64,000 nucleotides of DNA, from NCBI GenBank assembly GCA_020353515.1, contig CP070695.1, forward strand, positions 1,524,284 to 1,588,283. Direction: 5' to 3'. Under the pieces are notes generated by a model. It was not told the DNA's origin. It searched no databases and saw only the letters and a list, made by a program, of their open reading frames with translations. Made by a program: the position numbers and the translations under genes. Below, piece after piece: positions 16,089-23,349 of this stretch (positions within the stretch are counted from its first letter, which is position 1; each line of letters opens with the position of its first letter). Origin of the DNA: Candidatus Heimdallarchaeota archaeon (GTDB lineage: Archaea; Asgardarchaeota; Heimdallarchaeia; Hodarchaeales; Hodarchaeaceae).

Positions 16089-17048
16089 ATGTACTCGACA
16101 AAAACAGTTGAGAATTGGGGTTTAGTTCCAGAAAATATTGCTTCAAAATACAATATTGTTAAACATTCGTTAGAGGATAGTTACAATGAATGTTTAGAAT
16201 GGATGGCTGTTCATAGTAAATCATTTTATTTTGCTAGTAGATTTTTGCCCCAGGAACAACGAAAATCCGTTGCAGCTCTGTATGCGTTCTGCAGATTAGC
16301 AGACGATATCGTTGATGAAGCACCTGAAGGGACTACAATTGAAGAAATAAATGTAGAGCTTGACAAATTGAAAACAACTGCTTCTCAATTAGTTTCAGGT
16401 TATACCTCTACACTGCCCATACTTCAAGCCTTTAGAGATACAATTCGTAAACATAATATTCCTCTTAAATATATCCATGAGCTAATTGAAGGGGTCCGTA
16501 TGGATCTTACAAAGAAAGAATATCAAACTGATGAGGAATTAGATCTGTATATGTATCGAGTGGCAAGTACAGTCGGCCTTATGATGACCCACATTTTCAT
16601 GGAGAATCCCGCTCCACACACTCTTGCTCGTGCCGCTGATTTAGGAAAAGCAATGCAATTAACCAATATTCTTAGAGATGTTAAGGAAGATTATGAGCGA
16701 GGTAGGATTTATTTACCTAAATTTACATGTGATACATATAATGTTACCGAAGCTGATTTCCAAAAAGACGAAGTCAGAGAAAATTTAAAATCATTGATCA
16801 GATATGAGTCTACCAGAGCCAAGGGTTATTATAAACAAGCTGATCTTGGAATAGAAGAATTACCCCCAGCAGCAGCCTATACCGTCAAAGTTGCTTCGCG
16901 TGTTTATGGTGAAATACTGAATGAAATTCGTCGTCGTGATTACCAGATATTAAAGCAGAGAGCTGTTGTATCAAAATTTCGTAAGATTTTATTAGCATCT
17001 AAAGTCCGACTTGAATATTTAAGGAAAATAAAGCCTACTACCAATTGA
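16089..17048 (+). CDS. crtB: Phytoene synthase, copy 1
   Basis: A squalene/phytoene-synthase family enzyme of about 320 residues that condenses two GGPP into phytoene. The signature is plain: HSKSFYFASRFLP, YAFCRLADDIVDE (first aspartate-rich motif) and QLTNILRDVKEDYERGR (second aspartate-rich motif, NxxRDxxED). ATG 16089 is selected over 16053 because GGTGA at 16077-16081 is the only good ribosome site and because the second copy aligns from there (MYSTK versus MKYSTK). Transcribed away from crtI1 from its own TATA promoter, with the CarH-like regulator 24 bases downstream. Confidence 0.95.
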   Translation: MYSTKTVENWGLVPENIASKYNIVKHSLEDSYNECLEWMAVHSKSFYFASRFLPQEQRKSVAALYAFCRLADDIVDEAPEGTTIEEINVELDKLKTTASQLVSGYTSTLPILQAFRDTIRKHNIPLKYIHELIEGVRMDLTKKEYQTDEELDLYMYRVASTVGLMMTHIFMENPAPHTLARAADLGKAMQLTNILRDVKEDYERGRIYLPKFTCDTYNVTEADFQKDEVRENLKSLIRYESTRAKGYYKQADLGIEELPPAAAYTVKVASRVYGEILNEIRRRDYQILKQRAVVSKFRKILLASKVRLEYLRKIKPTTN

Positions 17049-17072
17049 TTATGAAGAAGGAAGTTGTATTTC

Positions 17073-18221
17073 ATGGAGTCCTCAAAGGATCTTATCCTAA
17101 AATACCTCAAAGCAAATCGGGGGAAAGAGATTCCCGTCTCTGAGATCTCAGAAACAAACAATTTAAAACCAAATACAATTTCTAATGCGATCAAAGAGTT
17201 GAATTACAAAGGAGAAATAGTCATAGAACGACGCCAGTTAAATCGAGGAAGGTATACTGTAATTTGGTTAAGTGGTGATTCAATTCACTATCCTTATGTT
17301 CATGAGAAAGAAAGAATTAATCTCCGTCTTCACAATTATTTTAGAGACAATGATTATAGAGAGATTTCATTCCGTGAATTAACCCAATATTTTGGAAATA
17401 ATATTGCGGAATCGCGGATAACAGAACTCGATGTGAAAAATGCAATTCAGAAATTGATTGAGAAAAATAAGATAGAATCACGAACCGACTTACTATTCGA
17501 AGGAGATCTGTTGATTATTAAACCCGAGGATAAATTCTCAATTAAAGGAGCAAAGGTGACTCCTGAGGAACTCATTCCGTATCCTTGTGATAGAGCACAG
17601 ATACACGAATTAATTGAATATCTGAAATCTTCTGAATATGATTTTTCAATTTTTTTAAAGAAAATATCTCAATTTGTGAAGAATTATCAAACATTTATTA
17701 CATGTCTCATTACTCCATTAATGATTGAGGTGGGAGATTTATGGGCTCAAACGAAGATTTCTACTGCCGAGGAGCATGTTATTTCAAATAGAATTGAAAA
17801 AATAATTATTGATAGAATTAATCGTGCCAGGGTCTCAAATGGAAGGGGGACAATTATTCTTGCTCCTGTAGAGGGCGAAGAGCATGTCATTAGCTTACTG
17901 AGTTTAGAATTAATCTTCTCTGAACTTGGTTATCATACAATTAACATTGGTCGTCCTCTCCCTATTCGTTCAATGATTCAGTATGTTAAAGAGCTCAATA
18001 AAAAACCTCAATGGCTTTTTATGTCAATCACACTCCGTGCATACATCGGTACGCTACAACATAACTTGGAATCAATCAGAAATGTCTTTAATGATGATAT
18101 TAATATTGCTATAGGTGGCCAAGGTTTGATAGAAAAGAATCGTAATGAGTTCCCTAAGGCAGATGTGATAGTAATCAATGAGCAGGATTTTCAAAAATTT
18201 ATCGAATTCATGTCAAGATAA
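17073..18221 (+). CDS. CarH-like B12-binding transcriptional regulator with winged helices
   Basis: A 382-residue regulator. Residues 5-65 form a winged helix (VSEISETNNLKPNTISNAIK) and 78-150 a second helical/winged segment. Residues 172-255 look like the B12 cap domain, with W224-x9-E234-H235, the signature of CarH photoreceptors that holds the adenosyl group. Residues 258-382 are a Rossmann-type B12 domain; H271 in GEEH sits 36 residues after H235, matching the lower cobalt ligand. The DNA-binding part is not the MerR type used in bacterial CarH. In CarH, adenosylcobalamin in the dark makes a repressing tetramer and light breaks it. ATG 17073 follows AAGGAAG. It is co-directional with crtB1, and B12-dependent light control of the carotenoid genes is the best prediction. 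Confidence 0.8.
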   Translation: MESSKDLILKYLKANRGKEIPVSEISETNNLKPNTISNAIKELNYKGEIVIERRQLNRGRYTVIWLSGDSIHYPYVHEKERINLRLHNYFRDNDYREISFRELTQYFGNNIAESRITELDVKNAIQKLIEKNKIESRTDLLFEGDLLIIKPEDKFSIKGAKVTPEELIPYPCDRAQIHELIEYLKSSEYDFSIFLKKISQFVKNYQTFITCLITPLMIEVGDLWAQTKISTAEEHVISNRIEKIIIDRINRARVSNGRGTIILAPVEGEEHVISLLSLELIFSELGYHTINIGRPLPIRSMIQYVKELNKKPQWLFMSITLRAYIGTLQHNLESIRNVFNDDINIAIGGQGLIEKNRNEFPKADVIVINEQDFQKFIEFMSR

Positions 18222-18237
18222 AGAATTTGAAACCTAG

Positions 18238-18720
18238 ATGATATTAAAAGTGAGAAAAATGATCAATAGTGAAATTAAAGAGTTTTTAGATCACGCAAAA
18301 ATCCCCCTACGCTTATCGATATTGACTGAATCAGGTTGGCCAATCATCCTTTCACTCTGGTTTACTTATACAAATGATGGTAAGTTTCTTCTTGCTACTC
18401 CAGAAAAGGCAAAAGTGGTGAAATTGTTAAGAAAAAACCCGAAATGCGCCTTTGAGATTTCAAATGAAGAGGCTCCCTATTGTGGAATTAGAGGACAAGC
18501 CAAAGCACGAATCTTGGAATCAAAAGGAATCGATGTATTAGAAACATTACTACAGCGTTATATTGTAGATGGGAAAAATTCGCCTTTAGGTAAAAAATTG
18601 TTGTCAAGGAACATCCAAGAAGTTGCCATAGAAGTGTCTCCAATGAATATCTTTTCTTGGAACTTTAAAAATCGTATGAAGGATTCCAGAGCCATTAAAC
18701 CTCAATTAACATGTCTATAA
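18238..18720 (+). CDS. Pyridoxamine 5'-phosphate oxidase-like flavin split-barrel protein
   Basis: A 160-residue split beta-barrel protein of the general stress/FMN-F420-binding type. It opens with a helix (EIKEFLDHAKIPLRLSIL), then SGWPIILSLWFTY, FLLATPEKAKVVKLLRKNPKCAFEIS, and GQAKARIL, the usual order of strands. Such proteins bind FMN, F420 or heme; the ligand here is unknown. A start at ATG 18259, after GTGAG, is as likely as 18238. The gene follows the CarH-like regulator after 16 bases. A degraded copy of its last 24 codons survives at 22634-22708, showing that this locus was once duplicated. Confidence 0.75.
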   Translation: MILKVRKMINSEIKEFLDHAKIPLRLSILTESGWPIILSLWFTYTNDGKFLLATPEKAKVVKLLRKNPKCAFEISNEEAPYCGIRGQAKARILESKGIDVLETLLQRYIVDGKNSPLGKKLLSRNIQEVAIEVSPMNIFSWNFKNRMKDSRAIKPQLTCL

Positions 18721-18772
18721 ATATATTCTTTCTCTGTTGGTAGAAACACCACTTAGAAGGAGCTGAAAAGGT

Positions 18773-19015
18773 ATAAGCCGATTAAATCCCAAAAAGTTAA
18801 TTCACACTTTTTTACCTCCTACGACTCCCAAGTCTCCCCTTGTACCTCGTTGCTATACATTAACACAATCAGATCGAACAGGAGAATTATATTTAACCAT
18901 TGGACCCGAATTTAACCGAAAACAATTAAAAGGATGGCAAACACGAATAAAACACGTTCTTCTCTTAAAGAAAATCCATGTCTTCAATGCGGATTTCAGA
19001 TTCGAGAGAGGGTAA
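18773..19015 (+). pseudogene. Decayed staygreen (Mg-dechelatase-like) gene
   Basis: The frame reads ISRLNPKKL..., a PLVPRCYTLTQSDRTGELY block, then LTIGPEFNRKQLKGWQTR. This order matches staygreen proteins (start MS-R/K-FNPEKL, PxxPRxYTLTHSD-TGELFLTIG, GW-TRL). Two defects suggest a pseudogene. The expected start codon is ATA, although AAGGAG lies 10 bases upstream, and after GWQTR the similarity stops and the frame ends at residue 80, against about 150 in the family. Bacterial and archaeal relatives are known outside photosynthesis; the family removes Mg from chlorophyll-type pigments in plants. Alternative: a short protein using an ATA start. Confidence 0.6.
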
Positions 19016-19053
19016 CAGTATGTGATAGATGTGGATTAAACCAGCCAACTTAA
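18934..19053 (+). CDS. Possible 39-residue zinc-ribbon protein
   Basis: An ATG-started frame, in a different phase from the staygreen remnant it overlaps, encodes CLQCG-x9-CDRCG, a complete four-cysteine zinc ribbon, near its C terminus. It is 39 residues and ends at TAA 19051-19053. The ribosome site is poor (AAAGG directly against the ATG). It may be a real small protein or the displaced end of an older, longer gene. Confidence 0.4.
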   Translation: MANTNKTRSSLKENPCLQCGFQIRERVTVCDRCGLNQPT

Positions 19054-19142
19054 AAATTATAATAGAATAATTAAAAATTTCAAATCTACTAAGGTGATAG
19101 ATGATAAATCTTGGGAGATAAATAGATAATTTGGTTATCATA

Positions 19143-20639
19143 ATGGATTTTGATCATAAAAAGGGAAATAATAAAAGATTGATTATTATTGGAGCGGGTC
19201 TAGGTGGTCTTGCATCAGCTATTCGTATGCAGGCAGCAGGTTATGATGTACTTTTATTAGAGAAAACAAACCAAATTGGTGGAAAGGCATCTGTTTTTAA
19301 AATCAATAATCACATCTTTGACGCGGGACCAACTGCTATTACAGTTCCTCACTTAATTCAGGAGCTATTCGATTTAAATAATGAAAATATGAACGATTAT
19401 TTAGAATTAATTCCAATTGAACCATATTTTCGAATTTACTTTCACGATAGGTCTTATTTTAACTATTCAACTGTGGAAGAAAATTTGGCTCAAATAGCGA
19501 AAATAAGTCCAGATGATGTTCAAGGCTATAAAAAGATGATGAAGTCGATTGAACCAATTTTTCAAAAAGGATTTTTAGAGCTTTCTGATAAGCCTTTCAA
19601 GTCATTCTTCTCAATGTTGAAAATTGGGCCTCCATTATTAAAGTTAGGTGCTTATAGATCAGTCTATTCTTATGTTTCAAAATATATTAAAGATGAAAAA
19701 TTACGAATGGTTTTCACTTATCATCCCTTACTGATAGGGGGAAACCCCTTTAAAATCACATCAATTTATATGCTTATTCAGGCTGTTGAAAAAGAATGGG
19801 GAGTTTGGTTTGTAAAAGGTGGAACAAATTCCTTAGTTCGTGAGTTTGGTAATTTATTCACGAGATTAGGAGGAAAAATTATCTTAAATTGTGAAGTGGG
19901 AGAAATAATTGTATCAGATAAGTCAGTTGTTGAAGGAGTAACTACTACGGATGGGAAATATTATGAATCATCTATTATTATTTCTAATGCTCCTGTTGCG
20001 ACAACTTATATGAATATGATCAAGGAAAAATATCGAAAGAAAAATTCCAATAAACGATATACAAATGCTACTTATGGAATGAGCGTATTTATGATCTATT
20101 TTGGAACAGATTGTAAGTATCCAAATCTTTATATCCATAATATCTTATTAGGTCCTCGTTATAAAGGATTACTTAATGATATTTTTAATAAAAAACAATT
20201 AAGCGAGAAAGGAGACTTTTCAGCATATTTATATATCCCTACACGAATTGATCCCTCCCTTGCTCCAAGAGAAGGAGAATCTTGTTATATCTTAGTTCCA
20301 GTACCAAACCAAGATTCTGGTATAGATTGGCATATTAAAAAGAAGCAGTTTCGTGACCACATCATTGGCTTTCTCGAAAAAAATTACATGCCAGGTTTAC
20401 AAAAGCACATAAAGGCTGAAAAGATAATGACTCCAGAAGATTTTGAAAGTTTACATTCAGATTACAAAGGGGCAGTTTTTTCATTAGCTCCAACTTTTCT
20501 CCAGTCAGCTTATTTCAGGCCCCATAGCAAATCCGAGGATATCAAGGGATTATATCTAGTTGGAGCTGGAACGCATCCAGGTGGAGGTATTCCAGGAGTA
20601 ATTTCAAGTGCAAAATTAACTTCTAATCTAATACTTTAA
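19143..20639 (+). CDS. crtI: Phytoene desaturase, copy 2
   Basis: A CrtI-family FAD enzyme of about 498 residues, a paralogue of the 14384-15934 gene. It retains the nucleotide-binding GAGLGGLASAIRM, the FDAGPTAIT block, HPLLIGGNPF, and the C-terminal LYLVGAGTHPGGGIPGV. Divergence from copy 1 is spread along the protein, so it is an old duplicate, not a recent one, and may act on another step (further desaturation or another carotene). ATG 19143 is preferred; TTG 19131 lies closer to GGGAG. It faces the second phytoene synthase, the two genes ending 23 bases apart. Confidence 0.95.
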   Translation: MDFDHKKGNNKRLIIIGAGLGGLASAIRMQAAGYDVLLLEKTNQIGGKASVFKINNHIFDAGPTAITVPHLIQELFDLNNENMNDYLELIPIEPYFRIYFHDRSYFNYSTVEENLAQIAKISPDDVQGYKKMMKSIEPIFQKGFLELSDKPFKSFFSMLKIGPPLLKLGAYRSVYSYVSKYIKDEKLRMVFTYHPLLIGGNPFKITSIYMLIQAVEKEWGVWFVKGGTNSLVREFGNLFTRLGGKIILNCEVGEIIVSDKSVVEGVTTTDGKYYESSIIISNAPVATTYMNMIKEKYRKKNSNKRYTNATYGMSVFMIYFGTDCKYPNLYIHNILLGPRYKGLLNDIFNKKQLSEKGDFSAYLYIPTRIDPSLAPREGESCYILVPVPNQDSGIDWHIKKKQFRDHIIGFLEKNYMPGLQKHIKAEKIMTPEDFESLHSDYKGAVFSLAPTFLQSAYFRPHSKSEDIKGLYLVGAGTHPGGGIPGVISSAKLTSNLIL

Positions 20640-20661
20640 AATTCTATGAAGTCAAAAAAGA

Positions 20662-21633
20662 TTAATTCCTATGAAGGCTCCAATAGAATTCTAATCTAAT
20701 TCTTAGTGCAATTAATATTTTTCTAAATTTTGAAACAATAGCTCTCTGTGATAGTACTTGATAATTTAATCTTTTTATTTCATTTAATATTTCTTTATAT
20801 ATGCGTGAAGCAACTTTGACGGTATAGGCTGCCGCTGGGGGTAATTCTTCTATGCCAAGATCTGCTATACGATAAAAAGCCCTTGCCCGCTCCGATTCAT
20901 AACGTATAAGTGCTTTAAGATTTTCTTTTACAATCTTTTTCTTAAGATCTTTCTTTGAAACTCTATAAATCTTTCTTGTCTCTTCGGGGAGATATATTCT
21001 TCCTTTATTGAAATCTTCCTTAATATCTCTAAGAATATTGGTTAATTGCATTGCTTTTCCTAAATCAGCGGCACGAGCGAGAGTGTGTGGAGCGGGGTTT
21101 TCCAAAAAGATATGAGTCATCATAAGGCCGACTGTACTTGCCACTCGATACATATACAGATCTAATTCCTCATCAGTTTGATATTCTTTCTTAGTGAGAT
21201 CCATACGGACTCCTTCAATAAGCTCATGGATATAATTGATTGGAATATTATGTCTTTGAATTGTATCTCCAAAAGCTTGAAGTATTGGATCCGTTGTAAC
21301 AAAATTTTCAGCTAATCTTTCTACAACTGTTTTCAGATCATAAAGCAAATCAGTAATTTCTTTGATACAAGTCCCTTCAGGGGCCTCATCAACGATATCA
21401 TCTGCTAACCTGCAGAACGCATACAGAGCTGCGACGGATTTTCGTTGTTCGTGTGGTAAAAACCTACTAGCAAAATAGAATGACTTGCTATGAACTGCCA
21501 TCCATTGTAAACACTTCTTATAGCTTGCTTCAAGAGAATGACTTGTTACATGAAGTTTTATATCTGTCTTTTGTGGAAAAATATACCAATTTTTTCCAAG
21601 CTTTGTGGAATACTTCATATTTTGGTGCTCCAT
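20662..21633 (-). CDS. crtB: Phytoene synthase, copy 2
   Basis: A 323-residue squalene/phytoene synthase family enzyme, closely related to copy 1 at 16089-17048. It keeps HSKSFYFASRFLP, FCRLADDIVDE and QLTNILRDIKEDFNKGR, so the catalytic aspartates are intact. Long segments around the second half are almost identical to copy 1 (for example the MTHIFxENPAPHTLARAAD region) while the termini differ. That mix suggests either purifying selection or gene conversion. The product joins two GGPP to phytoene. Promoter region is short (31 bases to the next gene), so it may be cotranscribed with the zinc-ribbon gene upstream. Confidence 0.95.
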   Translation of the reverse strand: MEHQNMKYSTKLGKNWYIFPQKTDIKLHVTSHSLEASYKKCLQWMAVHSKSFYFASRFLPHEQRKSVAALYAFCRLADDIVDEAPEGTCIKEITDLLYDLKTVVERLAENFVTTDPILQAFGDTIQRHNIPINYIHELIEGVRMDLTKKEYQTDEELDLYMYRVASTVGLMMTHIFLENPAPHTLARAADLGKAMQLTNILRDIKEDFNKGRIYLPEETRKIYRVSKKDLKKKIVKENLKALIRYESERARAFYRIADLGIEELPPAAAYTVKVASRIYKEILNEIKRLNYQVLSQRAIVSKFRKILIALRIRLEFYWSLHRN

Positions 21634-21664
21634 CTAGCGCTAATTGTTACTATTTACGTGTGTT

Positions 21665-21877
21665 TCACGGGATCAGTCTTCGTGGAATATAATCGGCAAG
21701 TTTCTTGTTACGAGGAATACGAGAGACGAAAGCATCCATACGACATTCAGAACACCTCAAACGAAGCATATTATGATTAACAATGGCAGAAAGCGTATGG
21801 GTGTGACACCAAGGGCATAATAATTCGATTTCTGCTCGTGATTGAAGCTCTAAATCTTCCTCCAGTTCAATGGTCAT
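21665..21877 (-). CDS. Small zinc-ribbon protein
   Basis: A 70-residue protein with an acidic N terminus (ELEEDLELQSRAEIE) and a four-cysteine zinc ribbon: CPWC, about 18 residues, then CSEC. The C-terminal part is basic (RIPRNKKLADYIPRR). Zinc ribbons of this size act in nucleic-acid binding or protein contacts. The coding call is firm because AAAGGAGGTTAAT lies just ahead of the ATG. It lies between the Lrp gene and the second phytoene synthase on the same strand; a regulatory role for the pigment genes is possible but only inferred. Confidence 0.75.
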   Translation of the reverse strand: MTIELEEDLELQSRAEIELLCPWCHTHTLSAIVNHNMLRLRCSECRMDAFVSRIPRNKKLADYIPRRLIP

Positions 21878-21963
21878 AAAATTAACCTCCTTTTACAATT
21901 TTACATCACTCACAATTGAGGGAAAATTTCTCTAGTTTTGTGTATTCTGTATTAAGTGATTAA

Positions 21964-22419
21964 CTAAGAAATATGTTCGAAAATTCGCTCCATTTTAATT
22001 AATTTAGAGACTTTTGAAACACCATTGAGTTGTTTAAGTTTTTTAATGAAGTAATTTAAGTCTTGAAGGGTTTCAGAAAGAACTTCAAGCATAAAAATTC
22101 TTTCATCATTGGCTCGATAGAGAGAAAGAAGTCTACTGTTGCTTTGTTCTGCTTGGGCTGGTAATAGCTCCATTTGGATAAAATTCTCATAGCTCGGTTC
22201 AAGTTGAAATGTAATTATCGCTTGGATTCCGTATCCGAGATTTTCGGGAGATGTTATAACTTTAAAACCCTGGATAACTCCTTTTGCTTGCAATCGTCTG
22301 ACGCGGTTTCTAACTGTGCCCTCGGTTCTTTGAATAGACCTTGCAATTTCTGTGAACTTGGTTCTACCATTGTGATCTAAAATTTCTAGAATTTTCCTAT
22401 CAATTTCATCATAATTCAT
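21964..22419 (-). CDS. Lrp/AsnC-type transcriptional regulator 1
   Basis: A 151-residue regulator with an N-terminal winged helix (IDRKILEILDHNGRTKFTEIAR, recognition helix RTEGTVRNRVRRLQAKGVI) and a C-terminal ligand-binding AsnC domain. GAGG lies eight bases before the ATG. It is the same length as, and clearly paralogous to, the regulator at 47249-47704, sharing RTEGTVRNRVRRL and YRxN residues. Members sense amino acids or metabolites and bind as octamers. It is divergent from the next gene cluster and close to the carotenoid genes, which could be its targets. Confidence 0.9.
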   Translation of the reverse strand: MNYDEIDRKILEILDHNGRTKFTEIARSIQRTEGTVRNRVRRLQAKGVIQGFKVITSPENLGYGIQAIITFQLEPSYENFIQMELLPAQAEQSNSRLLSLYRANDERIFMLEVLSETLQDLNYFIKKLKQLNGVSKVSKLIKMERIFEHIS

Positions 22420-22633
22420 GGAGTTTCCTCAACATAACTTTTAAGATCTTAATTTTAAGATTAGAATTTTTAGGAGATTAAGGTCTCTTAAGTTATTATG
22501 TTAATTCAAATAAACAAAATGTAGCTTTCAAGGGAGTTAACTTAAATCAAATTGAGTTGCAGAAAATCATAAGGATTATAAATTAAAAAACGAAAATCAA
22601 AAGAAATAAAATCTATCAAAACTGACTACAACA

Positions 22634-22708
22634 AAAATTTTCACTTGGAATTTTAGGAATCGTATGAAAGACTCTCAAGCAATTAAACCTCAATTGATCT
22701 ATCCCTAA
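22634..22708 (+). pseudogene. Remnant of a duplicated flavin split-barrel gene (C-terminal end)
   Basis: The frame at 22634-22708 encodes a WNFRNRMKDSQAIKPQL segment and stops exactly as the protein at 18238-18720 does (WNFKNRMKDSRAIKPQL then two to three residues). DNA identity is high in this stretch, and no similar sequence is left upstream. It is a decayed partial copy, showing that a block larger than the phytoene genes was duplicated here. The rest of 22420-22839 shows AT-rich noncoding sequence. Confidence 0.7.
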
Positions 22709-22788
22709 TGAAAAATTCTTTTCTTTTCAAAGACTCGCGGAATTTAGTTTTTCATAATTCTACTACCTTTTTTAACGCGATTAGGGTT

Positions 22789-22820
22789 AGTTATCAGTAA
22801 GTAGATAACTTATAATTTAA
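22789..22820 (+). promoter_or_regulatory. Inverted repeat and TATA box ahead of the 22840 gene
   Basis: AGTTATC (22789-22795) and GATAACT (22804-22810) form a perfect 7-base inverted repeat immediately before TTATAATTTAA (22811-22821), a TATA-like element about 25 bases before the start codon. This would be a fitting operator, though the short arms and AT-rich setting make chance possible. Confidence 0.35.
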
Positions 22821-22839
22821 GATATTAAGAAAAAAAATA

Positions 22840-23325
22840 ATGAGTAATCAAGTAAAGAAAACCACTACAGAAGAGGAAAATCTTGAATTGGATACTGATT
22901 TGAAGATTTTCTTGAAACAGTGGTTTTCAGGCTTTTTAAAAGGAATAAAGGAACTTGATGACGATAACCTGCTCAAGATTTTAGCACTAACAGGCCGAGC
23001 CTGTGTTAAAATCCATTCTAGTGGATCGTTCTGGGAAATATGGGAGGCTACCCGTAATATCGATGATTTTATCTCAAAAATCAATGAATTTCATGGTGAA
23101 GAGATCTATAAAAGAGTTGATAATAGAATATTTGTGACTTACACTAGTTGTCGCTGCCCGCTCGTTAAATTTGATATTGTTAATTCTCCTGTTATTTGTT
23201 ATTGTTTCAATCGGTTAGGAGAAAATTTTGAGACAATCTTGAAAGAATCAGTTAAAGTATTCACAGAGAACACAATTCTTAGGGGAGGTAAGTGTTGTAA
23301 GTTTATAATTTTCATTGGATCCTAA
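22840..23325 (+). CDS. Unrecognised Cys-rich 161-residue protein
   Basis: A soluble protein with an acidic, charged N terminus, a helical region (FLKQWFSGFLKGIKEL), GRACVKIH, an aromatic SFWEIWEATRNIDD stretch, a cluster of Cys residues (SCRCPL, CYCF) and a C terminus TILRGGKCCKFIIF. The last feature resembles the end of 4-vinyl-reductase-like or ATC-hydrolase-like small domains, but I cannot assign a family. Eight Cys residues suggest metal or cluster binding. It has its own promoter and is not tightly linked to neighbours; the convergent oxidoreductase ends 25 bases away. Confidence 0.6.
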   Translation: MSNQVKKTTTEEENLELDTDLKIFLKQWFSGFLKGIKELDDDNLLKILALTGRACVKIHSSGSFWEIWEATRNIDDFISKINEFHGEEIYKRVDNRIFVTYTSCRCPLVKFDIVNSPVICYCFNRLGENFETILKESVKVFTENTILRGGKCCKFIIFIGS

Positions 23326-23349
23326 AATAAACTACTAGGATCACTGCTA

